A stretch of 64,000 nt of DNA from Datisca glomerata (taxonomy: Eukaryota > Streptophyta > Magnoliopsida > Cucurbitales > Datiscaceae). The position numbers and the translations under genes were made by a program. Below are positions 36,421 through 47,949 of this stretch, one piece after another. Every line of letters begins with the position of its first letter. Within the stretch, counting starts at the first letter, position 1. A model generated the notes under the pieces. The model did no database searches. It was not told the origin of the DNA and worked only from the letters and a program-made list of their open reading frames with translations. The stretch covers positions 314,659 to 378,658 of the forward strand of contig QANY01008782.1 in assembly GCA_003255025.1 (NCBI GenBank), read 5' to 3'.

Positions 36421-39306
36421 TTGATGGCGACTTCGAATATCATTTTTTTCAAAATGATTTTTCAATCGCCGTTTCGTGTCGCATGCACGTTACGACAATT
36501 CATTTTTCAAAATCTATCCTAGGTCTCTTGCTCCTATACTTACTATTATGGTTATTAATAATATCACAAGAATTATCACAAATAGGAAAGAAATTCTACA
36601 AGAGTAAAAAAATCCTGTGAAAAGCAAGATACCACAAGGCTCTTCACAGAAAGCATTGTGTCTCGTGAAAAACGTGAACTTTTAATATGAGGGGCTATCA
36701 CAGGCACCCGTGATCCATGTGGATTACTTTTCACAAGAATATCTGCCTCTTATAGAGTGTCATATTTCTTCTAGTGAGTATATGGTGGTTGAAACTTCTA
36801 AGATTAGCTAGAAAGAAAGAAAACGTGACCCGGATACCGTTCAAAACACGATGGTCACTTGCACGGAGATGATCCTCCCTCATGACTCAAAGGAGTCACC
36901 ACACACTCCTGAAACATCAGGGAAATACTACCCAGGGAAGGGCATCACGACCTCCACTTCCTTTTGTAATTTTCTGGTTGGGGTTATGCCCGGAAGACGA
37001 AGGAGGAGAATAAAGACACCGGGTAGCGAACGAAGTTGAAGGTCTCTAAAGGACCCTCCGATGGCAGTACATGAGCAGCAACAGAAGGTGAAGGAAAGTG
37101 TCGATGGATTCCTCAGAGCTCCTTTGGCCACCAATGATTTTGCAAAGCTCTGGCACAAGCAATGGGAAATAGTGTTGCACGGATAAACGGGTCTAGGCAC
37201 ATTCGCAGTTGAAATACAGGGTACTCAAATCCCACTTCGGATGAAACAGAAGGACGAAGGCCATGCCAAAATTGGTACATCAGCTCATGAGCCTAGCCAA
37301 GACATGAAGCCTTGGTGAGCGGGTAGGGATGGTCACAATATTACGTGCTTCAATCTTTGGTAGGATAAAGCTTTCCACGATGAAAGACATATATGTGTTC
37401 CTTTAAAGCTCCCACACGAGGTAAGTGAACCCGTCGGGAGGACCCTTTGAACAGCAAACCACTCAGGACATAAAGGAAAAACGTATGCCGAGCACTCATG
37501 CGCATAGACGAGATCAAGGGTCTAGACAGAGCAGACACATCTGGCTAGATATCAAAGAAAGATGTATGTCGAGCACTCATGCTCACAGACGGAATCAAGG
37601 GTCTACCTATAGCAGGCATGCCTAACTAGACATCAAGAAAAGATGTCTGCCAAGCATTCATAATCATAAATGGGATAAAGGGTCTAGCCATAGCTGGCAC
37701 ACTTGGTTAGACACGTTAAGGAAAGATGCCTGTCAAGCACTCATGCTCGTAGGAGGGATCAATGGTCTAGCGAGAATAGGCACGCCTCACTAGACATCAA
37801 GGTAAAATGTGATGTATGCTGAGTACCCCAGCTCTTCAGACAAGATTCAAGGGTCTAGTCAGAGCAGGCGCGCCTGGTAGACATCAAGGAAAGATATCTG
37901 CCAAGCACTCATACTCGTATATGAGATCAAGTGTCTAGCTAGAGATGGCACACCTGGATAGACATAAAGGAAAGATGTTTGTTGAGCACTCATGCTTTCA
38001 AATGGGATCAAGGATCTAGCTAGAGCAGATGCGCCTGTCTAGACATCAAGGATAGATGTCTATCGAGCACACATGCTCACACACATGCTCGCATACAGGA
38101 GCAAGGGTCTCCCTAGAGCAAGAACGTCTGGCTAGACATCAAGGAAAGATGTCTTCTGAGCACTTAAACTCGTAGACAGAATCAAGGGTATAGCCAGAGC
38201 AGGCACGTCTGACTAAACATCAAGTAAAGATGTATGTCGAGCACTCATGGTTAAACCTAGGAAAGTAATTACCATCGAGCACGCATGTCTGTCTCACAGG
38301 GTTAAGGGATAGCCTCAGCCAATGCAATCTCGATGCTAGGAACAAGGATATCTACCAAGCATTATAACTCGAAATACAAGGATAAAGCCTTCTGATTAGC
38401 GCTTCAGCCAAGGATTTATCTAGAGCAAGAACGCCTAGATATGTGATAAAGAAAAAGTCTTCTGGACAAAAACCAAAAGAATTCAACTTATTTTCTGGAT
38501 CGCCAGACTAGGAAAAAGATTAACGAGGAAAAGGTGAAGCACCGTGTACGCGACAAATATGGTCAAATAATTAATTCTATTCGGTGCAGTCTCCCTTGAC
38601 GAATAAAACTTAAAGCACAAGAGTGAGATGCACAAGGTAGGTGAAGTCTATCATGAAAAGATAGCTCGGATGATGGAGACTTCAGACCCGGGTATCAAGC
38701 CACCCAAGTCCTTGATTGTGGTAACTGTTATGGGTGTTTTCCCAACCACCAACGACTCAATGACACGTGTTAGGTCACATTAGGGAACTTCTAACATCGA
38801 GGGAGTAGAACTGACCTCGTCTGGTCGGTCTCTATAGAGCTCGGGACACTCAGACCCAAGCACATGAAAGGGCGGGAATGAAGTTCACAAAAAGAGCTCA
38901 GATAACCACGAGTAAAATGTCATCATTGCCCACTGAAAGTATCACTCGATATGTCCTATCGCCATGACATGATAGCCTTCATCTAGTCATTTTGATATTT
39001 AATGTTGAACGCTTTTTGTCAAGGTCACCTCCCTTCTTTCCAATCGAAGATAAGCTTCGTGTCTTGTGAGGCTTCTCTAGCACACCTCTGGGAGGCTTCT
39101 TCGACACACTTCCTCCGACCCAAAGATTCAGGTGTAATACATCCAGGATACTGACTTAGGCATTAGAGGCTATTCGACGAGGAAACCACCTCCTAGTTCT
39201 CTTCGCTTTAAAGTTCTTTATCTGTATTGTGCAAGTTCCTGCCCGAGAGAACCCCTACGAGGATAGGATATTGCATGTCACCTCACTGTTGAGATTTTTA
39301 GTAACA
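36421..39306. mobile_element. Retroelement 3' region of unknown family
   Basis: GC-richer DNA (especially 36,820-38,900) than the flanks. It contains an 83-bp minisatellite (37490-38260) and an LTR-like segment at about 38,727-39,306 that starts TGTTATGGGTGTTTTCCC and ends TAGTAACA. I see no readable pol domain. The order of unknown sequence, tandem array and LTR parallels the 3' ends of the two Tat elements in this window, so it is probably a truncated relative. The assignment is inferred. Confidence 0.45.
37490..38260. repeat. Minisatellite B: about ten units of about 83 bp
   Basis: Units carry GAGCACTCATGCTC, then ATCAAGGGTCTAGCCAGAGC or variants, then GACATCAAGGAAAGATGTCT. The GAGCACTCAT-type block occurs near 37490, 37571, 37651, 37735, 37820, 37897, 37984, 38068, 38158 and 38240. 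The copies are diverged with small indels. The unit is unrelated to minisatellites A and C. Confidence 0.88.
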
Positions 39307-39330
39307 ACACACACACATATGTATATATAT

Positions 39331-40250
39331 AATTTAATTGGTTAATTTTATTTTTAACTTGGTAAGTATTTGAAATATGACCACTCTGGCCACATTTAAA
39401 ACATTTAAGTTAACTTTTATCAGTAAAATTTCTATTAAAGTTTTTGTTGGAATTATTATCTTTGGAGAAACGTTTATTAATTTTTTTATTTTTTGAGAAG
39501 TATTGATCAAAACTTTTATATTTTTGTGGTAATTTTTTCTATAGGACTTGTGAGAACTTCTAGGACTTAAGTGGGATTTTTTCCTATTATTCTGGGAAGG
39601 GGTAATTAAGGGTAAACTATATTGTTCACAAAAATTGCATAATTCGTATTTGACAGTTTTACTTTCTTTTTTAATTTGTTTATTGATTTTCATATCAACG
39701 AATATTTTTAAACCTTCGTTTTGTATTATGGTAATTATTGTCCCATAAGTTAGACTATCATAGTCTATATTACCTAGGTCATTACTTAGGACTGATCTTA
39801 TTTGGTGTGCGAATATATTAGGTAATCCATTTGTGATTTTTTCTTTTCAAAATGGTTGATTACTATCATCACGTAACATTACTCTGGATAAGAACATATT
39901 TTCATACCAATTGAAAACACTTAGTGCTGGACACCTAAGATTGGTTAATTGATCATGATTACGCGAAGTAATATTACTTGGCATACCAATGAACTGTTCA
40001 ATTATTGTATAGAGAAGCGTATTGATAGCATCATGTATTGTTTCCTGATTTTCTCCAATAATTGAGGTTTCTTCAGCATCAATCTTTACTGATGAAAGAA
40101 TGGTAATTTTAGATTCTTCTGTGAGATCTTTCCCCCACCAGGAATGAAGTATTCATGTAAATCCTGTGATTAAGAATTTGATTACCTCATTTTGAGGAAT
40201 CATTGTCCTCCGCCAATGGTACTTGTATGCATATAAATTATGAAATACTC
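39331..40250 (-). repeat. Pararetroviral coat region, copy 2 (direct duplicate of 41963-42880)
   Basis: About 0.9 kb colinear and same-strand with 41963-42880. Shared blocks include TTAATTGGTTAATTTTATTT at the start, TGTCCCATA(A/C)GTTAGACTATC, and TGGATAAGAA near the middle. The copies differ by many substitutions and small indels, so the duplication or double insertion is old. Similarity fades after about 40,250. Confidence 0.85.
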
Positions 40251-40589
40251 GAAGTTCATCTTTTTCATGTCGATGTATGTTTTATAAACATGTTTTGTAG
40301 ATTTATTAATCAAAACAAATTGTATGATTTGATCAATTATTTTATAAATTTCAAATTCTAGAAATCTATTCTTAGATTTTGTAGAGATAATTAAATTAAA
40401 TTATTTTATTATCTTGGTAAACAATTTAATGTAGTTTTAGTAATTTTTAACATATTGTCTAATGCAAACAATCAAGAAATGTAACCAATATTGTTTAATA
40501 AAACTATTATTAATGCAATCAATTGGGAAATCGATAAATTGATTAAAGAGTTTCAATCATTATATTCTGAAATTTACTTGGAGCAAATC

Positions 40590-41330
40590 TAACATCAAAT
40601 GACATTATATTTCATTTATAATGATCAAATATAATCTTGTATTTCTCAGTCTTATTTATATGGATTTGCCAAAATTCAGATTTTCTGCTAAACTTAGAGG
40701 ATACATCATTATTTTTAAGTCTGTTGATTAAATCTCTTCTGTTTGATATTGAATATTTTATCCATTCTTAAACATCTTTAATGTGCTTACAAATAATTAA
40801 TGAACAAGGAACTTCTCCTTTAATGATTTTAACTTGATTTTGAAAAGCATGCTCTTCAATTTTGTCTTGTAGAAAATATAATTATTTTCTCTTACAAGAA
40901 ATTAAGTTTATGGACTTAAAAATCAAATTTTGTTTCAAAGTCTTCAGTTTCTCATTGTGAGGAAAGAAAGAAATTTGAATTTTATCGGTTCATCCAAGAG
41001 ATAAGTAATTATCCCATCATATTCTGTGGTAATAGGATACAACAAAGAAATGAATAGTAAATCTAAAATAATCTTGTCAGTCATATTTTTTACTAAGACA
41101 AATGATGTTTTAAAACATTCATCGTCTTGGCAAATATGAACTTTGGGTGTTTCATAATTGATATGCATACGAGTACCATTGGCAGAAGACAATGATTCTT
41201 TTATCTTTTTGAAATACTTGGTTGGAACTAGTCATTCCTGCATACAATTTAAATCTGCTCCTGAATCAACAACATCCATTGTCGTGAAATTAAAATCTTG
41301 AATAATTATTCTCACCATTATATGTCATTT
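40590..41330 (-). pseudogene. Pararetroviral aspartic protease and partial reverse transcriptase (broken)
   Basis: Near 41290-41230 the minus strand has a protease-type Asp-Ser-Gly motif. An open stretch (41192-40944) follows with a typical caulimovirid protease end. Further on, 40,820-40,600 resembles the first RT blocks, and then the similarity ends. The YVDD region, the rest of RT and RNase H are not seen. It cannot encode an active enzyme. Confidence 0.65.
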
Positions 41331-41439
41331 TTTTATTTTGATGTGATTAAGTATTTGGATGAAGTTATCATCGTCTTGACTGTTAATAATATGTTCTTCA
41401 ACCTCATTATTAGAAATTAATAATTTACTAGGTTCACTA

Positions 41440-43760
41440 AATTTTTGTTTATTAATTAAATTCACTATTTTTAAAAGGTCTAATTATCCTTTTATTTCGG
41501 TGTTTGAATTTTTAATTCCTTTATTTCAAGTTTAATATTTTTAAATTCTTTTTGAAGTTCCTATAAGGTAACTTATTTTTCCTTTCCTTTATCCATATTG
41601 AATTTTTTTAGGGTTTTCGAAAGGCTTGCAGTATTGTTATTATTAGACTTAGTATTTTCTTTTTTTAGAATTACTTTCCTAAGTCTCTCCAAATATTCTT
41701 GTTTTAATTCTGGATTCTCAATTTTATTAATTAAGTGAGCAAGAGGTTTTCTTGTTCCTCATTTTTATTTAAGAAAATAATTTTTTCGCAACAACTATCC
41801 CTACACCCCATAGTGATGTTAGGAGAATCACTGTCAGAACTTGAAGAGTTATATTCAGAGAATTCAGGTGATTCAAATTCTCCTAAATTTTCACTATCAC
41901 TCTCATAATAATCTATTGTTTCTAAGATTCTAAACAATTCTTGTTTATCTTCTTCAGAAATTTTTAATTGGTTAATTTTATTTTTAACTTGGCAAGTATT
42001 TAAAAAATAACCACTCTGACCACATTTAAAATATTTAAGTTTATTTTTATTAGTAAATTTTTTATTAAATTTTTTTTTTGGACTTATTTCTTTAGAGAAA
42101 TTTTTGTTAATTTTTTTATTTTTGAGAAGTGTTGATCAAAATTTTTATTTCTATATTTGTGGTAATTTCTCCTATAGGGCTTGTGAGACCTTCTAGGACT
42201 TAAGTGAGATTTTTTTCTATTTTTATGGGAAGGGGAAATTGAGGGTAAACCATATTGCTCACAAAAATTTCCTAATATGTATTTGATAGTTTTACTTTCT
42301 TTTATAATTTGGTCATTGATTTTCATATCAACGCACATTTTTAAACCTTCTTTTTATATTATAGTAATAATTGTCCCATACGTTAGACTATCATAGTCTA
42401 TATTACCTAGGTCATTACTTAGGACTGTTCTTATTTTGTGTTCGAATAGATTAGGTAATCCATTTATGAATTTTTCTTTCCAAAATGGTTGATTACTATC
42501 ATCCCTTAACATTACTCTGGATAAGAATATATTTTTATGCCAATTGAAATCACTTAGGGTTGGGCACCTAAGATTAGTTAATTGATCATGAATACATGAA
42601 GTAATACTACTTGACGTACCAATGAAGTGTTCAATTATTGTTTAGAGAAGTGTATTATCAGCATCAAGTATTGTTTCCTGATTTTCTCCAATAATTGGGG
42701 TTCCTTCAACATCAATCATTATTGCTGAAAGAATAGTAATTTTAGATTCTTCTGTGAGATGTTTTTCCCACCAATGAAGCATTTTGATGAATCCTGTGAC
42801 TAAGAGTTTGATTACCTCATTTTGAGGTAGACTATGCATGGTAATGTAGTTGTTGGCTACCATTGCCATATGTTGTAATTTATTGAGAACTTTCAAATGT
42901 CCATCAATATTTCATTCATATAATTTCTCTGCAGGTACAGAAAATTGATTAGCGAAAGAAGATTTAGTAATTTGTATATCTGGTGGCATAGGCTTTTTAT
43001 GCCATTTTCTTTCTAATTTATTAATTTCTAAATTTTTAATTGTATCTTCAATATTGTTAATTTTTTAAGATTCCTGGACTGTGGATAACTCATAGGAGGA
43101 TTCTATCTTATGGCTATCTGACTCAAAACTACTATCTTGATTAATAACCTTAACAGAAGAAGATGATTCTACAGATTTATTCTTCAATTCATGAAGTATT
43201 TTATCAATTTGTTTATTAATGGGAACAATATTCAAAGTGATTTTATCTGAAAGATTTTCTTTCAGAGCTTCATTAGTTTTAGGTTCATGAAGATCTTCAA
43301 TCTTATTCTCAATTTTATCTAATTGTTTACCTGTTGTAATTAGACTTTGATTGGTGTAATTAAGTCGTTCAACTAATTTTTTATTTGGTTCTCATTCCTT
43401 TGTAAACTTGAAAAGAGAAGCATTGATTAAAGAATTTTTATGATTAATCATAATTTTCTCAGGAGGAGGATAATTGGCAGACACTACACTGGAGTCTTCT
43501 TTGACCCATTTATATTTTGAAATACTTTGATATTTTTCACATAAATATCTTCAATATAATCAAGGAAAAATATATCAACTCTGAATTTTTGTATGAATGT
43601 CTTCCATTTAGCAAATATGATTTTTCTTTGATATACATTATATGAATCTCTGAATCTATTACGTCTATCTAGATTGGCTGAGTCGTCATTGTATTGAGTT
43701 AGACGTTCCCAATCTAATTTATATTCTTGACTCAAGGTTCTCATATTCAGGATTAAGAGT
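41440..43760 (-). pseudogene. Pararetroviral coat-protein and zinc-knuckle region, copy 1 (broken)
   Basis: Several minus-strand frames: a helical segment at 43744-43484, a coat-protein core near 42896-42642, a basic segment at 42338-42084, a degenerate zinc knuckle near 42050-41990 and an acidic serine-rich tail at 41937-41731. The order basic segment, CCHC knuckle, acidic tail fits caulimovirid capsid proteins, which package the DNA. Stops and shifts separate all pieces. Confidence 0.65.
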
Positions 43761-43989
43761 TGATGATTAACAGGATGAAGGTTTCCTTGGAAATCTGATT
43801 CAGTGGGTGCTTCAGCTTCGTCAGATTGTTCAAGCTTATCATCAAAGACTGGCCGACTAACTTGGGAACTTGTGGCTATGCCTTTAAGTCTTAAATTTTT
43901 AATTTTTAATTTCTTTTCTTGCTCTAATTGTTGAATGTTAATATCTTGATCATTATTAATAGATGATCCAGAAAAAGAATTCCTAGGGG

Positions 43990-44637
43990 TACTAAACTGG
44001 CTTTACTCCTTAATTTGTGGACTAGAACTAGAAGATGATTGAAAGTTAATTTTAACAGTACCATCCATGTCTTGTTGGATGTAATCTACATCTTCAATTG
44101 ATCTTTGAATTAGAGTAGGTTGATTCTCATTACTTAAAAGCCAATTTGAAGGCAAAGTAATATCATACCACCTAATTATTTTAGGACCTCTAATATTGGC
44201 ATTACTTTGGTTAGATTGGATCAATAGGGTTTGATTCTTTGGACTCCTATTGATGGCTTCAGAATTCATATTTGTTTTGGTAACTTTGTAATGAATTATA
44301 AAGATTAAAGCTGAAGGTTGGGTGCCTTCTAGGACTTGATAATCACTAGTTTTAATATTTAAAGTTAATATTTTTAAAATATGCGGATCAGCTAAACTAA
44401 CAGACAGATCTGGGAAACAATCAAAATGGATTGGACCATTACACAATGACGATTCAAATAATCATAAAATACTATCATTAAAAGTTGTAAATCTTGCATC
44501 TCGCAAGGCTAATAAGACAGAGGTATTTATGTCCTTTCTTGTGAGTGGCTTAACTCTAATTTAGACTAAACCAAAATGAAGGAAATTATATTCTTCTTGA
44601 ATGTGATGCTTTATTGCATCGGGGAAATGTAATTGGC
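43990..44637 (-). pseudogene. Pararetroviral movement-protein region (broken)
   Basis: Minus-strand remnant of a caulimovirid movement protein of the 30K superfamily, which in living viruses opens plasmodesmata. Recognisable are an N-terminal part at 44637-44460 that contains a stop and a central part in one open frame from 44446 (CNGPIHFDCFPDLSVSL). The start is missing because the copy is cut off at the LTR junction. A serine-rich tail ends near 44003. Confidence 0.7.
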
Positions 44638-45248
44638 AAAACTCACAATAGTTCTCCCACAATTTCTTTTCTTCTCTAACAACTATTTTTTTCACTCAGG
44701 AAGATAGAACAACTCTAAGGACTTCCCTTTTTATAGTAGAGGTGAGCCGTCTCAGAATCAGGTTTGACTGGTGCTTTATTTAGGGGATTATTCCTAAACA
44801 AGTAAATGTTCGATCAGTTGACCTACTAGTGTGACAGGTATAGGCAATTACGCAAGCACTGGTTAGGGGACCGGTCCAACCGGTTTCAAATCGGCCAGTC
44901 CGGTTTCACACTGGTCTGACCGATTTAACCCTAAAAAGTCTAGATACAATGAATTTTGGGTCTTTCAAAGGGTATTTCGAGATTTTTAGCTTACAGGGTT
45001 TATTTTAGGACATAAATGGTTGATTATCTTTTAGGCGAGGTGTGCTTGACTGTACTCTTGAGTTTAGAGACATTAAATCAACCCAATTGTGTTCCTATTA
45101 TAAAAATACATAAAAATAAATTCTTCATGTCCATTTTCCTTCAAGCTTTCCGTGAATTCATCTCGTGATCATTTCATTCATGTACACTTGATTAAACACA
45201 TTAATAATATCGTAATGATTTGCTATCATTAAAATTCATTCTAGAACA
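44638..45248 (-). repeat. Copia 3' LTR, inner half
   Basis: Colinear with 59092-59807 of the 5' LTR: shared CTCCCACAATTTCTTTTCTT, AAAAGTCTAGATACAATGAA, GGTTGATTATCTTTTAGGCG and GTACACTTGATTAAACACAT. Relative to the 5' LTR it lacks a segment of about 80 bp (near 59180-59265). It ends ...AGAACA, which is TGTTCT on the minus strand, next to the polypurine tract. Confidence 0.9.
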
Positions 45249-46000
45249 ACTGGGTCAACGATCTCCCATTTTTTTAAAGATGACAAACCATTAAGTAATA
45301 TAACAAATTTTATAAAAAATCAAGTGTAGTAAAGCATGTAAGCAACTAAAAAATATTTCATCAACTAAAGCATATGTCATTGAATTATTCTCCCTAAATA
45401 CATGCCATTGATTACTCCCCTAAATACATGGCATACGATAAAAAAGAGAATACATGTGTTGTAAAAATATAAGTCGTTCTCCCCTTTTGTCATAATCAAA
45501 AAATAAAATATAAATACGAATAAAGTAGATAAATGTGAATATGCATGAATAAGAGATGAAAATCTATGCATCACTCAGAGAATGAGGTGGAGAGCTCTGT
45601 AAGGAATCATGAGGGACATGTAGTGATCTTGTTGTTCTCGATGAATTTCCTCCTTAAACTGTGTTAGCTGAGCAAAAAGAGCATGATGTTCCCGGTGCAT
45701 GTCATTTTAAAATTGTATGTTGATTTAGAAATTGAGTATGCTAAACTGCATGAGCATTGATTTTCTGATACAGTTGCTCAAGCATGTACATGTCAGGTCT
45801 TGATGTATAGGATGATTCTCCAAGATGGGTAGAGGGAGGGTTCGATGACCGTAGCTGGTCAGTAGGAGGATCTTCCTCAAACAGCTCATCCAAAGTAAAC
45901 TTAGTACGTGGAATAGTAGTGTTCGGATGATCATATTATTGGTTAACAACTTGATGTGTTGTAAGGGGTAGATTTCTCCTTAGTAAACGAGCTGCCAACG
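45249..46000 (-). pseudogene. C-terminal part of the copia envelope-like ORF plus polypurine tract (broken)
   Basis: The minus strand at about 45930-45600 reads RTKFTLDELFEEDPPTDQL, then a stop-interrupted stretch with MLEQLYQKINAHA and, in another frame, QFKEEIHREQQDHY, a coiled-coil-like C-terminus. The other part of the ORF is at 53230-54299, on the far side of the inserted Gypsy element. From about 45,590 to 45,250 there is a non-coding leader to the 3' LTR with the polypurine tract. Confidence 0.45.
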
Positions 46001-46348
46001 TGGAAAAGGAAGAGAAAATGAAAACATGGGGAAGATGAAGTCAACGAGAATGATGTGTCAGTTAAAGGAATATAATGGCTGGCGTCTGTTACTCCTCCCC
46101 GTCCCATGATTTGATCAAACGATTAAGATATTGTCATTTATTATTCCATAAGTTCAGGAAACGGATAGAAACGGGCGAGGAGGGAAAGGCCTATATAAAC
46201 CTCAATCTGTACCAAACAAAGGACATTCGATATAATACAATCAAGCTATAAGCTTACACTTTCTCCTACTCGTCTTTCATCTCTTTCATTTCTACTTCTA
46301 CTTGTATTCAACACACGAATACTGTAAGGGATGAAAAATTTCCTCACA
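46001..46348 (+). repeat. 5' LTR of the inserted Gypsy element
   Basis: Starts TGGAAAAGGAAGAG and ends TTTCCTCACA. It has a TATA box (CTATATAAAC, 46191-46200) about 60 bp before a pyrimidine-rich stretch. It matches 52897-53227 throughout. Sequence after the LTR (GATTAGTGCTTTCATTGAGC) is where a primer site would be; I cannot name the tRNA. Confidence 0.88.
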
Positions 46349-46353
46349 GATTA

Positions 46354-47920
46354 GTGCTTTCATTGAGCATTGAAGGACACTCAGGAAAAATCAATCAACT
46401 AAGTTTCAAGATACCGAGAATTAGATCTAATGTGGCTCGAGATAGCCAAAGTGAAAATAATGCCGAACATAGAAATCGTGATGTTCTGGCAATTCTTGAA
46501 ATCATTCTCAAAAGAATCATGAAATTGGAAAATCGCAACGCTAAAACTCTAAATACGACCCTTCATGCGCTACAGGATCAAGTTGCTACCTTGCAACAAG
46601 AGGTCCAACAAACATGAAATGAAATAAGCCAGTCACATCGCAAAGAAGTAAATGAGACACCCAAGAAAAATACTGGACATAATCAAGAAAATAGTGATGA
46701 ACGCAATGAAGAAGGCGAAGAACAATACAAAAAATAATGAAAACGGTGTGGCATGAATCCAAGGGGTCAAAGATGAATTAACTGAACGCGATATAGAAAA
46801 GATGCTCGACAGAAAATTAGTAGAAGCCAAGGTGTTGAGTATTACCACGACAGTGGACTTGGAGTCTCTCACCAAAACGCCTTTGACTCAGGAGATTCTG
46901 TTAACACCAATACCTAAAAAATCCATGCCTCCCAAATTCAAACTTTATGCAGGAAAGACGGATCTAGTGGAGCATTTGAGGAGATTCAGACATATGATGG
47001 CACTCTACCAGCATGAAGACGTTCATGTGCAGGTTGTTCCCAACAAGTTTCAACGGAAACATGTTAAAGAGGTATCATTCGCTCCCTTCTTTTTCTATTA
47101 ATAACGTTTTTGATATGTATTCTGTCTTTTTGAAACAACCTATCGGTCCGTTACCGAAGATTCAGAATATCTCCTAAGGATCACAATGAAACGGGAGAAT
47201 CATTATGCGAATACACTCAAAGGTTTAAAAAAGAAATGGGGAAAGCTGAGAATTACGACGATCATGTGGCTCGATTGGCATTCAAAAGAGATCATGACCC
47301 CCAGTCTTCATTGTTTGAAGACCTATCTAAGGAGAAGCCGTTGACCATGACAATCGTGTTTTTCAGAGCACAAATATAAATATAAACCTTGGGGAAGAAA
47401 GAAAGAGCATGGCACGATTGTTAGAGCAACTAACTGCCACATCTAGCTCAAATGCTTAGCGGAAAGGGGAAGCTTCTAGAGGTAAAGACAAACAAGATGA
47501 AAATGGACAAGAAAAAAGATTAAGAGGACATGAGCGGTTTTTCGGAGAGAAAAAACTTATACTTTGCTCACCATCCTAGTCAACCAGATCTTGTGGGCAA
47601 TAAAAGATGAGCTATAGCTGAAGAGACCATCGTCGATGAGAAAAGAGCCTGCTGAGAAAGACAAGCACAAATTATGCTCAATCCATAAATGCTATGGGCA
47701 TATTACAAAAGACTGTTATCAGTTACAAGATTTTATAGAAGAGCTTATCAACAAAGGACATCTCTGCATGTACGTTGCCAAGTCAGACAACAAGAAAACA
47801 AAAAGGAACGAAGAACCAATGAAGGTTGCAGAACCATTACGTATAGTGGATACCATAGCGCAACAGAATAAGAAGGGACAAGCTAAAAAGAATGAAAAAA
47901 ATATTGTAAGAAGATAGCAA
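46354..47920 (+). pseudogene. Gypsy gag region (broken)
   Basis: Plus-strand pieces: an N-terminal coiled coil (TTLHALQDQVATLQQEVQQ, about 46550-46610), a PPKFKLYAGKTDLVEHLRRF block (46925-46985), then in a shifted frame the gag core ESLCEYTQRFKKEMGKAE (47190-47250). A CX2H-type zinc region follows with CSIHKCYGHITKDCYQL (47670-47730). This is the usual order of Tat-type gag, the capsid protein of the element's particle. There are stops at 46615 and 47100 and frame changes around 47,160. Confidence 0.8.
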
Positions 47921-47949
47921 CGACAGGAGAAGGAAAAAAATCCTTCGAG

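Larger units (their letters stand above)
39307..44637 (-). mobile_element. Endogenous pararetrovirus (Caulimoviridae, Florendovirus-like), rearranged and decayed
   Basis: Minus-strand viral relic. Reading from 44637 downward there are movement-protein, coat-protein and zinc-knuckle regions, an aspartic protease, and a short piece of reverse transcriptase. A second diverged copy of the coat/zinc-knuckle region follows (40250-39331). Movement protein together with a caulimovirid polyprotein order separates this from LTR retrotransposons, and no LTRs flank it. A CA/TA-rich stretch (39,306-39,330) borders the left end. The right end abuts the broken copia LTR at 44638. Every part carries stops or frameshifts and most of RT/RNase H is missing, so it is a non-functional fossil. 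Confidence 0.75.

Noticed and set aside
37490..38260. Regularly spaced repeats that could suggest a CRISPR array
   Set aside because: The whole unit is repeated with no unique spacers, copies are diverged, and the setting is a plant retroelement. It is a minisatellite.
38727..39306. Assigning the LTR-like segment to a named Gypsy family
   Set aside because: Starts with TG and ends with CA but has no polypurine tract before it and no second copy in the window.
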